A stretch of 64,000 bases of DNA, from assembly GCA_030765065.1 (NCBI GenBank), contig CM060987.1:76933833-76997832 (forward strand). The letters are read 5' to 3'. The translations under genes and the position numbers were made by a program. Shown piece after piece: positions 12,197 to 24,600 of this stretch. Source of the stretch: Deroplatys truncata. Taxonomy: Eukaryota; Arthropoda; Insecta; Mantodea; Mantidae. Position 1 is the stretch's first letter, and the number at the start of each line of letters is the position of its first letter. The notes under the pieces are model-generated. The model searched no databases. It was not told where the DNA came from and was given only the letters and a program-made list of their open reading frames with translations.

Positions 12197-14283
12197 CAAA
12201 GAATCACGTTTCTATTTAATGGTTATTGTAGAAGGGATGCTTGCGAGTGGAGAGGTTGGTAGGGGAGTAGGTATAATTACAGTTATATATTAGTGTCCCA
12301 AACTAGGGATTAGAGTGCTCAATTTTCCTTTTATCGCGTTAATGAGTGCAATAGTCAGAGTGATATTGTCTTTGTCCTTGTTTTGTGGCATACGCTGTGA
12401 AGTCCTCTTCATTCCCAATGAATGCTGTATAATCTGAGAGCTCAAAAGACTTAATGCTAGTTTTATAAGACCTACTTCGAAAGCAATTTTCTTAATTTTC
12501 TTTTCACATTCTTCAAACAAGGACATAAAAAATATACGTTTCAGTTAATTTTGTAAATTGTCTGATCATTATTCTTATACCTACTTTTTCTATTTGCTTG
12601 GCAGTTACACCCATGTAATTTTATGTAAAGTAATAGTAATAAATTTTAAAACTCTAAGTTTAAGTCAGTTTTTGAAATTATTATTTCATTCCTTTAAAAC
12701 AAAGTCATAATATACATCTTGTTCAAATATTTTTAAGTCATCAAAATTCCTACCCTAGTAATAAAGCTATAGAAATCTGTTTCTATAAAGCATAAGTGTC
12801 TAATTGGGTCTAATTCAACTAACAGAAGCAATCGTAGATATCTAATGTTGTTCCCTTTAAGTAATTTTTAGAGTAGATAATGCCAAATATATAGCAATAA
12901 TTTCCTTGTGAAGCAAAGAACGTCATCCTTTACACCCTAAGTGACCTATTTCAAGATCAAAATAGTTGTTAAAGTTAAACTTTCAAAATAGAACTTAAAT
13001 TGACTACTTTAAAAAAAGCAGCTGTTCCTTAAATGGTAGTATTGTCGCTAAGGAACGCATCATTTGCAATATCTGTCTTAGATATTAGCGCGATTTAATG
13101 TATATTAGACCGATTAATAGATAGACCCAAATGAATTTAATTTTATGCACCTTAATATGAGATGAAATGGATTATATATGTAACAGTAAAATGTTCTCAA
13201 CTCAATTCCACAATAAAGTTCATTACAAAACTTGAGCTAGTAAAATACGAACCTCAAACCAATGACGATTTTTCCAAAATTATGCATTTTTTGTTGACTG
13301 CAATTTAAAAAGAGGTTTCATTGCATTAAAACGTGTAGTTTCGTGTAGAAATAATTATTCTATAGATTTATGAAGAAAGTATTTCTTAAACATAATAGGC
13401 CAGGTGATTGCGCTATTTAGCATTCGCACATGAAGTTTTCTGCGAAACCATAGCACGATGGTGAGTAGCAAATATTTGTTTTTTATATAATGAAAATGCG
13501 GTTGCATTATTTCGGAATACGTGTTCCTGCTGTCGATACATGCATACATCATAACATCCTGATTACAAAGTGTCCTATTTAAGGAGATATTAATAAATGA
13601 TGCCAAGTAGTATTCTGGTGGTAAACCCTTAAGATTTTGAAAGGTCCTTTCTCCTAATTTGCTTACATGTGAACTCTAAAATCTCTGCATTTTCCAGAAA
13701 TCCGTTTTATGAAATGATTTCTCGTTGTCGTTTCATAAGCTAGCTAACACATTTCCTTCTGAATTTATGAATTTTTATTTCGTAATAATTTAAATTATGG
13801 CTCGGGGTGTAATCCGTTTTCCGGGTTCCTGTGTACCTACAAATCGTGTATTTTTTAATAAACGTTTCTGAAAACGTGTAGACGATAAACAGGGATTTCT
13901 TTGAATACGTTTGGAATTCGTGCGGAAACGGTTACAAACGTTCATACAAGAAACTTCGCAGATAATGTAGCTCAGGTATGCCGTGTAGTGTCGCTGAGTA
14001 ACATTCCCCTCTATCCCTCATTCCACCTGGTCTTGGCGCGAAGCCACAGTACAACACGTCGTTCCAAGCGATAAGCAATTCACGCTGTAGTTGGGCAGTT
14101 ACCTGTACAGGTAAACAAACCTTCAGGTGGTCAGAGAAACACTGACGGCATGTCGCGGTACACATTTCATCCTTCTTAGGAGGAACAATATTTCTTTACG
14201 TTTCACAGTAGTAAATCTTGTTGTTTAATTTGTCATAAGCAGCTAACAATGCTTTCACAGTATAATATTAGGAGGTGTTTTAA
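12197..14283. other. Unassigned AT-rich sequence
   Basis: Frames at 12290-12526, 13355-13606 and 13932-14165 (all minus) have no recognised family. The segment 13930-14165 is less AT-rich than its surroundings and may be a fragment of an unrecognised element. Confidence 0.35.
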
Positions 14284-15852
14284 AAACTGTCATTTTTAGC
14301 AGTATAATGACCACGTACTTTCTACTGCTGCGCGTACACGTTACTTCAACGAACTACAAATGGAACTCTTAAACAACCAACTAAAGCACAACGAGAAAGA
14401 TCCAGGTTCCAAGGAGGTTTTAAATAAACGACAAAAGCAGAAGGATGCAGCCATCAAATTGCTACGTGCAAGTTACAAGGTGACTAAATTAATACCTGAA
14501 GCAAATAAGCCCTTTACAGAAGGAATGTTTATTAAAACGTGCCTCGCTAATATTGTAGAGTAAATTTTTCCTGCCATGGTAGAGACATTTCAAAACATAC
14601 CTTTAGGCAGAACCATCACAGTGACATCAAGAATATAAGCTATCTGATCTTTGGGATCTCTTCAGATCTCAAAGATATCTCTCAGCGGTATATATTAGAG
14701 GTGTTGACTCTGAACTTAATATACTGGTAGAGTTCTGGATCTCGTGCCGCTTCAGGAGCAAACTCCTGGAGAAGATATGTTTATATCATAACCTATAAGA
14801 ATGAATTATTCTGGGAAAATCTGGTATCAATCACAATGGATGGTGCACCTTCCGTGTTAGGTTATCGCGCAGGTTGTGCTGTGTTTTTTAGAATACATTG
14901 TGTTCCTCGGAAATCTGTGAAGGTAACGCACTCTGTTATTCATAGAGAAGTATTGTGTGCCCAGGCAGCAACTTTAGAGAATGTGATGTCTGTGGTGGTG
15001 AAAACTGTGAATCTTAATTAAATTACATCCTTTGCGTCATAGATTCATTCACCAATATCTATCAAATATTGGTACTGATTATTCAGACCTAGCACGTTAC
15101 AACTAAGTTAGATGGTTAAGCAGGGGAAATATTCTTAATCGTTTCTTGTTTTGTTTTATTCTTTTTTGTAGACGCCCCCTTGAGTAAACAAGAAGTTTTA
15201 ATTCCACAGCTTTATGACGAGCAATGTGTTGTGAGCCTGGCATTTTTGGTGACCTCTGTGGTCACTTAAACCGCCTCAACGTGGTGCTACAAGGGCAATA
15301 TCAGTAAATCGTTCACATGATAGATGTACCAAAATGCTTTATGAATAATTTGAATGTTTAGAAGTATCAGATTCAAAGTGCAGATTTAAGTTCTTTTCTA
15401 TATTTGAAGTATGTCTTTAATAATGCAGTTTACCCGATTCCTAAGTGGCAGAAAATGTTAGAGTTCACTCGATGTTTGAAACAAGACTTGGTCATGTGTT
15501 TCTCAATGGACTGTGAACTTCATATTTGTAGCAAACCATTTTCTGTCAGTCCTGAAGAGGTTCCTGATCACTTACAATCAGAGGTGCAGAATTCCGATCC
15601 ACACAATTGTGGAAAGGTGGGGATTTATATATATAAAATGTTAAATAAAGAATCATTCTCCAATTTTGCCAATTTCTGTGAGCGTATGGTAACAATGTTT
15701 GGAGCTAAATATGTGCACGAACACTTCTTTTCACTTATGAAAAATGTTAAGGACAAAAGCAGATCTAGAATTAGTGACTGTAATTTATGCGCTATGCTGA
15801 AATTGAATGCATCTACTATTGAAGGAAATATTGACAAAATAATAGCTGGTTA
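14284..15852 (+). pseudogene. hAT-type transposase-derived pseudogene (GTF2IRD2/ZBED5-like)
   Basis: Plus-strand segments in order match a domesticated-type hAT transposase. First comes an N-terminal stretch with ASYKVTKLIPEANKPFTEG (within 14360-14563). Next is MDGAPSVLGYRAG (from 14836), which corresponds to the conserved DGAP block carrying a catalytic aspartate. Then RWLSRGNILNRF (about 15112) and GDLCGHLNRLNVVLQGQYQ (about 15250). The C-terminal dimerisation part is an open 149-codon frame (15404-15853) with VPDHLQSEVQNSD, FCERMVTMFGAKYVHEHFF and ending LNASTIEG. Many stops and frameshifts lie between 14564 and 15403, so it cannot encode one protein. The family assignment rests on motif order; terminal inverted repeats were not found. 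Confidence 0.7.
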
Positions 15853-16079
15853 ATCCTGACTGTTACTTTCCTAGGGGCAAAATGTCATTTGTTCCAAATA
15901 AAACAAATTTTTAGTAATAAGAACCTTTTATTTTCCATTCATGTGATAGCCAGTTCCCCACTGATGCCCTATTGCTACCGTGACGTATGCACCTCTCCTC
16001 CGACTACCCTTTGACTCGTGGAAACCATGGGACCAAGTATTACTACAGACATAGTGTTGGGGATAGCCTCCTCTCCAAC
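15853..16079. other. Spacer after the hAT remnant
   Basis: AATAAA at about 15898 could be the old polyadenylation signal of the hAT gene. Nothing else is recognised. Confidence 0.35.
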
Positions 16080-16084
16080 GGCAT

Positions 16085-16170
16085 ACCTGGTGTAGCCGAA
16101 TGGAGCGTGGGCTTCTCTATGGGCTATTGGGGTTCGAGTCTTGCTGATAGCAGGGAATACTTATATCATA
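16085..16170 (+). mobile_element. tRNA-derived SINE head
   Basis: GTGTAGCCGAATGGAGCGTGG (split around 16090-16110) is A-box-like and GGGGTTCGAGTC (16129-16140) is a good B box. The 3' acceptor pairing of a real tRNA is not visible. Confidence 0.5.
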
Positions 16171-16990
16171 AAAAGACATGCATTTCCAGTCTTAATAGTA
16201 CATGCAGGTCAAACTAAGCGCTGTTTGTGTAGCTGAGTAAGAATGACCGGACACTGAACAGCAACGAGCAGGCATCGTGCATAGGAAAGTTTGGTGTGTC
16301 AGTATGCCGAACGTCAACGTAACACAGCTTCTGCCTTCTGTGCAATGATGGAATAGCTAATAGTTTCAGTGCCGCCGGTGGTTCTATTGGAGCTACTGGA
16401 GCTCATCTGAAGAAGATACACGGAAAGGCAAATGTCTAACACCAGAAGCATACGCAATGAAAATCCTGATGAAATGAAAAGCAGTGCAGAGACTGCTGAT
16501 GTCTGGAGAGTACGAACAACATAGCCAAATCACTATCCTCACTCCGACAACTTCGATTTCAGTGTAGTCCGACATAGAGAAAGAGAAGGCGCGCCACTCC
16601 AAATTCCCATAAAAATCATCTCTGCCGTCAGGAACAGGCAAAAATCATCCACCAGGCACTGACGAAAATGACAGGGATGTCTCAGCTGCCGTTCTCCTTC
16701 GTATCCTGCTTAGATTTCGTTCAGCTCATGGCTGTTATTGAACTAGACTATAACGTGTGTAAGGAATACGCACTGAAGCTGGAGATATTGTATGTGAAGG
16801 TGAAATTAAATTAAATGAGTTTTATTTGTGGGCGCTCTTTAACTGCTGTAGTTCTTAGCGTCCCATTCTACAAGGTGTGTCTTTATTGGTGTCATATATG
16901 TGAGTGCCGTGTTGTTGACATCAAAAAAGTAAACAAAAATCCACAGGAACATGGGTCTGAAAATAATTTATTTCAGAGTTACAATACAAA
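16171..16990. other. Unassigned sequence
   Basis: Frames at 16393-16641 (minus) and 16815-17048 (plus) lack recognisable motifs. Confidence 0.3.
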
Positions 16991-16994
16991 ATCG

Positions 16995-17343
16995 AAAGTT
17001 ACAAAAATTACTCCAAGTGGCTTCCTCTTGCTTCAATGCATGCAGTAAGCCTGCGCTCCATGCTCTGGCGTACTCTGTTGAAAATTCCTGGTGTATTTCG
17101 TATTTGGTCAAATCCATTTTGAATACGTCCTCTCAAAATGTCAACACCAGGTACAGTAGTCGCATAAACCAAGGACTTTAAATGTCCCCAGACGAAGAAA
17201 TCCATTGGATACAAATCGGGCAATCGAGCAGGCCATGCAATGTGTCCTCCTCGACCAATCCATCTTTGCGGAAATCGATCATTCAGAAACTTAAAAACTA
17301 TCGTACTGAAATGAGCTGAAGCAGCATCGTGTAAAAACCACAT
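16995..17343 (-). pseudogene. IS630/mariner-type DDE transposase, C-terminal fragment
   Basis: A 111-codon open frame on the minus strand (17343 to 17008) begins with MWFLHDAASAHFS, which holds the second catalytic aspartate in the HD block. It continues with RWIGRGGHIAWPARLPDLYP and MDFFVWGHLKS, which hold the third catalytic aspartate. It ends with VRQSMERRLTACIEARGSHLE, a typical C terminus of this insect transposase group. The N-terminal helix-turn-helix and first aspartate are missing. The break coincides with a minus-strand SINE just upstream (17368-17470), whose insertion probably removed or displaced the 5' part. Confidence 0.75.
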
Positions 17344-17367
17344 TTGTTGGATGATGCCTTTACTTCC

Positions 17368-17470
17368 CTTCCCAAGGAAGACATGCTAAGGATTTTTACG
17401 CCCGAAAAAAAATCCAACGCCCTCCGCCGGCTTTGAACCCGGGAACAGGAGGCTGGCCATAAGTTGTGGA
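17368..17470 (-). mobile_element. tRNA-derived SINE, minus strand
   Basis: The inverse of 17427-17443 reads CCCGGGTTCAAAGCCGG, a strong B box with T-arm-like pairing. It is followed on the minus strand by GGATTTTTTTTCGGGCG. The element abuts the 5' break of the DDE fragment on the same strand. Confidence 0.5.
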
Positions 17471-17939
17471 AGTGCTGTAGGAAGTTTCCTACGTATTTTG
17501 CACTCCAGACTCTGGACATTTCTTGCATAACACCCGTATCTGCCTGTCACAGTCATAGATTTAAATCTCATTGGATACTCGGATTATATACACTAAAAAC
17601 GCCCTTTCTTAATGAGCACAGCAACCAACGTTTTTGAAGCGATGGGAAACGTCTTAGCGCTGTAGAACATAACTGAGAAGACTTCAGGTATTGTGGTGAA
17701 TAATAATGCAAACATTGTAAACGCAGTGCGATGCATGAACTGAGTTGAAGTAGCCAATGGTATGACGCGACGCCCACTCTTTGCAACTCGCGGTAAACAA
17801 GGGGCTCGAGCACCAAACTCTGGGTTAGCTATGTAAGAAAGCGAGACCTTAGTCGGGCAATTCCGTGGCTGTGGTCAGCAAACAAGAAAAGCTCATCCAG
17901 GGAGTAGCAGCTTTACATATGAGATGTTGGAGTGCCTTC
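17471..17939. other. Unassigned sequence
   Basis: An 82-codon minus-strand frame (17568-17816) shows no known motif. The right part may belong to the hAT remnant that follows. Confidence 0.3.
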
Positions 17940-18610
17940 GTGCGTACCAGAGCACTTCATGAACAAGCGAAATTGCTTAAATCTCGCAAGATGGCGAAAC
18001 CGTTTTCTGTGGAGATGCACTTTTTCTGGTGTGCATAGCATTCAATCATTTTCAAAAGTATTGGATGATTCGCAGATAAAAGTGGAGTAAAAAACGTGTA
18101 TAAATGCAGAACTGAGTAAACGCTGCGATCTTGACAGAGATGAACAATCTCTGGACTTATTGCGCCTTTACTTGATCCACGGAATAAGGACCACGATGAC
18201 GAGGCACCTCTTGTGAAGCCAAAGGTTTGGAGTATATCCGTACCAGGCTAGCTACCATTGGCGAAGAAGAAGCATAAGATCTTGATCTAAAAGGCGGTAA
18301 TAATGTTACCAACATGGCTCTGACGTATTTATATCAACAGCCAGCACAAAATAAGAAAGACGTTTCTACGCAGCTCGACGGATATTTGGCAGAACCTCGA
18401 CTGCAAGTTCTGTGAATTGTGGAAAGCTAGAGAGAACAAGTACCCGGAATTGACAGCATTTGCTCGTAGATACTTGTGTATACGTGCAAGCCCAGCATTA
18501 TTGGAACATACATTTTCTACGATAGGCAATACTATAAAAAACGAAAAGAAATTGTCTTAGTCCAGAAACCATAGCCGGGCTTGTGTTTCTGTTTAAAAAT
18601 AGACACGTAT
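17940..18610 (+). pseudogene. hAT transposase remnant with C-terminal dimerisation domain
   Basis: From 18420 to 18560 the plus strand reads WKARENKYPELTAFARRYL then CIRASPALLEHTFSTIGNT, the hallmark of the hAT dimerisation domain (tryptophan, YP.L..LA+.YL, then S..ER.FS). A one-base frame change near 18560 continues it as LSPETIAGLVFLFKN, the usual end of the domain. Upstream sequence (about 17940-18400) is too broken to translate continuously, although a segment near 18070-18200 fits the preceding region loosely. This is a different hAT lineage from the one at 14.3-15.9 kb. Confidence 0.65.
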
Positions 18611-19179
18611 GACGGTAATTTTGTGACTGTGTGTAAGCCATTGTAAGTTTATATTGTTGTATGTATAATAAAATAATTCTGCTTTGCTGGTATTAAAGTT
18701 AATATTTATTATTTCTGACTTCAGATCTTATAACATTCTAAAAAAATGACTCACTAATGCGGCAATTTACTGTGACTACCCAATTTATAGGTAATTTTAA
18801 ATAACTTTGTCTTTGATTAAAGCGTGATGAAACCAATGTTAACACTCCTTAGCTTAGAGACTTTAGAAACATTGTACTTATAACATACAAACATGAAATA
18901 TAGTAAGGAAAGGGAGCACATTAATTGAAACATGTGTATAAACGTAACATACCGCGTTATATTCTTAGTTATTTACATACTTAGTATGAAATAACGACCT
19001 TGCCATAGGGCAAGAAAAAACATCGTAACTGGAGTTTCCGCAGGCAAGGAAAAGCAAAGTGCAGTGTGCCACGAAAAACTTAAGTCTTTCCTTAATCCAT
19101 AACATGGGCCACTCATTCTGCACACCTAACTTTATTTTGTGATGTCAAACTCTTATTTTATGCAACGTTTGTCAGGTAT
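18611..19179. other. Unassigned sequence
   Basis: Contains AATAAA signals near 18667 that may have served the hAT gene. No other feature is recognised. Confidence 0.3.
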
Positions 19180-19960
19180 TGATGCATACATAAATTTAAA
19201 CAGGTTTTATTTTAAACAGTTTCTCGTAAATATCCATTAGATGCCATTGCAATACCTAACCTAAAAGATCTACTTTGATGGTACTATATGGATACTAAAG
19301 TAATGGGATAAAAGTGAGTTAGGTTACGTTGCTCCTAAGCTTTTCTGCCAATTTGATTATTAAGTCCAAAGCTGTTTTACAACTTAAAACTTCCCAGAAG
19401 GGTGCTAATACAATATTTACTTAGCCTAAAGGGCTACTGTGTGATAGTTATGTCAATGAAGTAATGGAACGAAGGTAAACTAGGTTATATGGCTGTTAAG
19501 GTTATTTGCCAATATTATTATGAATAAAAAACAATCTCTATAACTACCTATAAGGTGTTAGTGCAATAGTTACTTACTGAAGAATCACTTTGTGATGAAG
19601 TAACGGAACGAAGTTGAATTAGGTTACAAGGCTGCTGAAGATATTTTCTAATGTTATTATGAAGCACAGAATAGTTACGCGTTAAATCTCTCTCATCCAT
19701 AAAGTGACAGTGCAATATTTGATTATTTTACTTAGCCTAACGAGCCACTCAGTGATAGTTACCCAGAGAGTAAGAAGGCTATACCACAGTAGTTAAATTG
19801 TCACATAGGACCTATAATATAATATGGCATATAAATGATATAATGACCTATAGAGCAGTTTTGGTTAGATGTTCTCAAAAATTACAATAATACATTATAC
19901 CTGAAGTATCACTATATGATTGTTACACAGAGATTAATAAGGAAGTATAGAAACTGATGT
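19180..19960. repeat. Diverged tandem repeat, period about 140-170 bp
   Basis: The phrase GAAGTAATGGAACGAAGG or a close variant recurs at about 19297, 19458, 19597 and (weaker) 19767. Each copy is followed by TTAGGTTA, then GCTG/GCTCC, then an AATATTATTATGAA-like block, and preceded by a CTACTGTGTGATAGTTA-like block. Spacings of 161, 139 and about 170 bp indicate an old array of four to five units. Confidence 0.6.
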
Positions 19961-20209
19961 CTTGCAGCTGATAAGCGTATTTATCAACGTTACGAAAACA
20001 CCAACAGTTCGCAGAAATTATTAACAGATAAATATTAGTTGTTACTTATCACAGAATTATTGGTAGAATTGAAGTTGTCTGTTCTGATTGCCCTGATTCA
20101 TTTTATTTTCACTTCTTGTCTGTTGGAAATTTGAACACACATGCTTTGTTTTGCGCGATTGTATTCTCCCCACCCCGCAGTAAGGAGTACAGTACTTCAG
20201 CATAATACC

Positions 20210-21444
20210 TACAATATGTGATCAAAGGTGTCCGGACACCCCCACAAACATACGTTTTTCATCTTAGGTGCATTGTGCTACCACCTACTGCCTGGTACTC
20301 ATTATCCGCGACCTCAATAGTCATTAGACATCGTGAAACAGCAGAATGGGACGCCCCGTGGAACTCACGGACTTCGAACGTGGCAAGGTGATTGGGTGTC
20401 ACTTGTGTCAGAAGTCTGTACGCGAAATTTCCACACTCCTAAACATCCCTAGGTCCACTGTTTGTGATGTGATAGTGAAGTGGAAACGTGAAGGGACATG
20501 TACACCACAAAAGCGTACAGGCCGACCTCGTCTGTTGACTGACAGAGACCGCAGACATTTGAAAAGGGTCGTAAGGAGTAATAGGCAGACATCTATTCAG
20601 ACCATCACACAGGAATTCCCAACTGCGTCAGGATCCACTACAAATACTATGACAATTAGGCGTGAGGTGTGAAACCTTGGATTCCATGGTCGAGCGGCTG
20701 CTCATAAGCCACACATCACGCAGGAAAATGCCAAACGACGCCTCGCTTGGTGTAAGGAGCGTCAACATTACACGATTGAACAGTGGCAAAACGTTGTGTG
20801 GAGTGACGAATCGCGGTACACAATGTGGCGATCCGATGGCAGGGTGTGGGTATGGCGAATGCCCGGTGAACGTCATCTGCCAGCGTGAAATTCGAAGGTG
20901 GTGGTGTTATGGTGTGGTCGTGTTTTTCTTGGAGGGGGCTTGCAACCCTTGTTGTTTTGCGTGGCACGATCACAGCGCAAACCTACATTCATATTTTAAG
21001 CATCTTATTGCTTCCCACTGTTGAAGAACAATTCGGGGATAACGATTGCATCTTTCAACACGATGAGCACCTGTTCATACTGCACGGGCTGTAGCGGGGT
21101 TGTTACACGACAATAACATCCCTGTAATGGACTATCCTGCACAGAGTTCTGACTTTAATCCTACAGAACACCTTTGGGATGTTTTGGAACCCCGACTTAT
21201 TGCCAGGCCTCACCGACCTACATCGATACCTCTCCTCAGTTCCGCACTCCGTGAAGAATGGGCTGCCATTCCACAAGAAACCTTCCAGCACCTGATTGAA
21301 AGTATGCCTGCGAGAGTGAACGCTGTCATCAAGGCTATGGGTGGGTCAACACCATATTGACTTCCAGGATTACCGATGGAGGGTGCCACGAACTTGAACG
21401 TCATTTTCAGGCAGGTGTCCGGATACTTTTGATCACGTAGTGTA
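20210..21444 (+). mobile_element. Tc1-type transposon with both terminal inverted repeats
   Basis: The left end (20210) TACAATATGTGATCAAAGGT and the inverse of the right end, TACACTACGTGATCAAAAGT, match at most positions. Both continue into TCCGGACACC, giving inverted repeats of about 30 bp that start at TA. Length 1235 bp is normal for Tc1 elements. It encloses one broken transposase gene (20346-21360). Confidence 0.9.
20346..21360 (+). pseudogene. Tc1 (DD34E) transposase, broken
   Basis: The first 108 codons are open: MGRPVELTDFERGKVIGCH begins a paired helix-turn-helix, and GRPRLLTDRDRRHL is the second DNA-binding part. An in-frame TGA (20670-20672) interrupts it, after which the same frame continues with GFHGRAAAHKP and VVWSDESRYTMW, which holds the first catalytic aspartate. 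A frameshift near 20883 leads into EGGGVMVWSCF. A second frameshift near 21065 damages the HDNAP-type block (here HDE followed by the remainder in another frame). The last open segment (21100-21360) has SSDFNPTEHLWDVL with the catalytic glutamate. One nonsense and two frameshift mutations make it inactive. Confidence 0.85.
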
Positions 21445-24418
21445 TATCGTATTTACACTTTCGTATAACAATTGTAATAAACTTCACTCTTGCAGGTTGT
21501 ACTTGTATTCTATTAAATAAAAACCTATACATCCTCATGTGCAACAAAAACAACCGATGTTCTTTCAGGCGATCATATTGCCTAGATAGTAATAGCTCAG
21601 GCCTTGTTTTCTAGGAGATGTTGGCCTTAATCGTCGTTTGCAACAAACAAACCTTTCCGATCCCTACCCAAATGGGCACCAGTATGTCGAGAGTTACATT
21701 CGTTATGGTTATTGTTATCTTTTGACTTAGATGATGAAGATCTCGAATGTTTTCAGCTTCCTTGAAATATTGCAGTTGAAGGCGAACCAAATTACACACT
21801 GTGCTTTCTATTGTGGAGTTACCATCCTAATTATTAAAGAAAGAAAACAATGGTTAAACAAAAATAATCCTACATTTCTGCTTCACACGTACCAACAGCT
21901 CAACATTCATAACATTTTTTTATCACCTGAACAGGCTTGAAAACACAAGAGGATTGCATTCCGGTTACTTTGTTTTTGTTTTTAAACTATAGTATTACTT
22001 TGCAGAACTGTAGACATAAATTAAACATTAGTTTCTTATCAAGTGCCATGCACATTGTTGTACAGCATCATCAGTCCATGATAACCATTGTACAACATCA
22101 TTATAGTAACCTCAAAATAAATGATAAGATTATGATTTAATCTTTGTTTCAACAACATGAAATAATTTAACACTAATCGTTGTAAGTATTAAAGGAATAC
22201 ACATTGTGTTCCTCTGATGCACCTTTAGAATTGTAGTATTAAATCCATGAAATATGCATCTTCTAATTATTTCCTATTAATATCGTATAGCTTTAAATAT
22301 TAACACCTTGGATGTAGTAAAAGAGCAGTGTGTTCATATTCTGCAGTTGTAGTTCGTGTTTCTGGTAGTTAAACAAAACCATCGTCATTGCAATTGAAAT
22401 ATTTAGAGATTCAGGTGAATTTCTTGTATTTTTTGTGTATGCAAACACTCATAGAGAATGTTTTACTAGATGTTGAATTTCAAACACAAAAGGCTTCATC
22501 AACACAGTCTTGTGTTGGATATTTCTAAATTCGTTACATGTATTTGTTTTCCCGCGTACATTCCTGTATGTAATCGTTCGCCGGATCGATACCCGGGATC
22601 GTCGTGCTCTTCCTGCCTTGTGATTTTCACGGATTAGGAGCAGCGCACATCATCATCGCCTGGGATCCGGTCGTGCTTCTAAAATCACAAAGTGAATTGT
22701 GTTTAGAATTCTGACAACTGTGGCACATTTCCTTGGTAGGTCCGTCAGTACTCACATCTACCGAAGGAGGAGTCTTACGTGGAAACGTTCGGATCATGAA
22801 AACGAGGTCCGGGCGAACCCGCTATCAGATAGGAGATGCTCCCCAAGAACACATACTAAAAAGACAGTAATCATAGAGACAACTCTTTAATAACACAATA
22901 ACCATATACCGGGTCGCATGTACCATAACTTGACATGACAAGAAAGTGAACCCTAAATGTACAATATTCAAGTTTTTGGAAGCATACAACAAGAAACAGA
23001 ATTATCGGTTCACGTTACATTTCTCTTTACAACTCATGCAATACACGCTCAAAGAAGGGAACACAGGTCAGGTAAAGAAATTACGGCACGTACCCACAGC
23101 ATTACCTCGCACTCAGCAATAACAACCCGTCCCACCTCACATGGCCACTCGACCTTACGTAAATTCCCGATTTTGGAAGCTCGTAACACTATTAAAATAA
23201 AAACTAAGAATTCAAACAGGACTAAACGTTAACACATTAAAGAGGCACTCAGCGAAGCAACAAAACTATGATTTCGACAAGGCTGTGCCTTAACGTATTG
23301 AAGTTACACTGGACAAAACACCCAATAAATAGGAATTTACATAAACATTTACGTCCTTAAATTAATCATTTAACAGCAGGAGTATAATTTAAATGAGAGT
23401 GGATAATAACCAAATAATGAAACACTTAATGAAGCCACGAGAATATAACAGTCTAAATAAACTTTAGAAATTAAAGGTTTAATAACAAGAATATAATTTG
23501 TATATAACAATTTAAATAAACAATAAAAATAATAACATTTAACAACTTGAATAAACTCTGAATGTCAACAACATACAGCCAAATACAGATTGCAGCCAAA
23601 TTATAATTTCAAAAATAATTTAATATCTGTCGTGGTAGAAAGGACACCACGTTAGCTGTGCCACCTCGCTCGGTCCGATTATTTGTGGTTATTTATCATG
23701 CAATGGGTATAATGCGGAAATATATTTGCTCAATTATATTTTCCGTGTTATTCCTATGACAGCTTCTGGGTCCTTCCGACCTTAATTAAGACACAAGGGT
23801 AGGGGCTGTGCGTGAAGGTGGCGCAGTCTTCTGCCCTATTAATGAGTTTGTTGCCACTTGAAATCAACAGTTCATCTGCCCTACATAAATAACAAACAAG
23901 GTGCCGCATCTCCCCAGAAGAATTTCGGTAACAAACGAGGAGTTGTCCAGGTTTGGTTTTGAATTCACAGACTGCACTTAGTTTGTTTCTCCTCTACATT
24001 AGCCTCAACCTTACTTTTCTGCGTAATATTGTTATAGCTTTATCGTAAGGCTACTTGTAGAGAGAACATCGTGTTTTCTCAACGATTTTAATTCTGCTGA
24101 CTGAATTTAAAAAAAATAATAATAATAAATCAGAAGGTAGAATCTATAGAATTCTTAAAGTAAATCAAATTTTCTAAAATAAGCACTTGGTTATCAAAAC
24201 ACATGGCATTGAAATAAAGGTATAGCCTTTGCCAATTTATCAATAAGGCGTGAGATTCTTTATCGAAATGACAGTATGATGCGATTCATGAAAATATAAA
24301 CTATAATGTTCTCTTCGAACAACAAGGAAACATCAAACTTACTTCCGAAAAGGCTAAGGTAACAATGGAATGAAATGCAAATAGGCTGGTTCTACCCAGC
24401 ACACAAGAAATTAATTAC
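21445..24418. other. Unassigned AT-rich sequence
   Basis: Frames at 21731-22140, 22699-22890 and 22957-23232 show no recognised family. Around 22570-22690 the sequence is locally GC-richer. The part from about 22700 to 23640 is A-rich on the plus strand. I cannot assign any of it. Confidence 0.3.
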
Positions 24419-24419
24419 C

Positions 24420-24600
24420 TCACCTCTGTGGTGTAGTGGATAGCTTGGCTGCTTCATTTTTCGGGTACTTCCCTTATTCTAAGAATCAGGTAACACGAAT
24501 TTCTCTGGACACCGGACTCAGTTTAGAAATCATTCCACCCAATCCATTCACAGTCCGATATGGACTATCGGTTCAAGGACAATAAAGTTAAAAAAAATGC
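24420..24600 (+). mobile_element. tRNA-derived SINE, degenerate
   Basis: CTCTGTGGTGTAGTGGATAG (from about 24424) is an A-box/D-arm-like start. The unit ends in GACAATAAAGTTAAAAAAAA, an A-rich tail. The B box is weak. No target duplication was identified. Confidence 0.5.
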
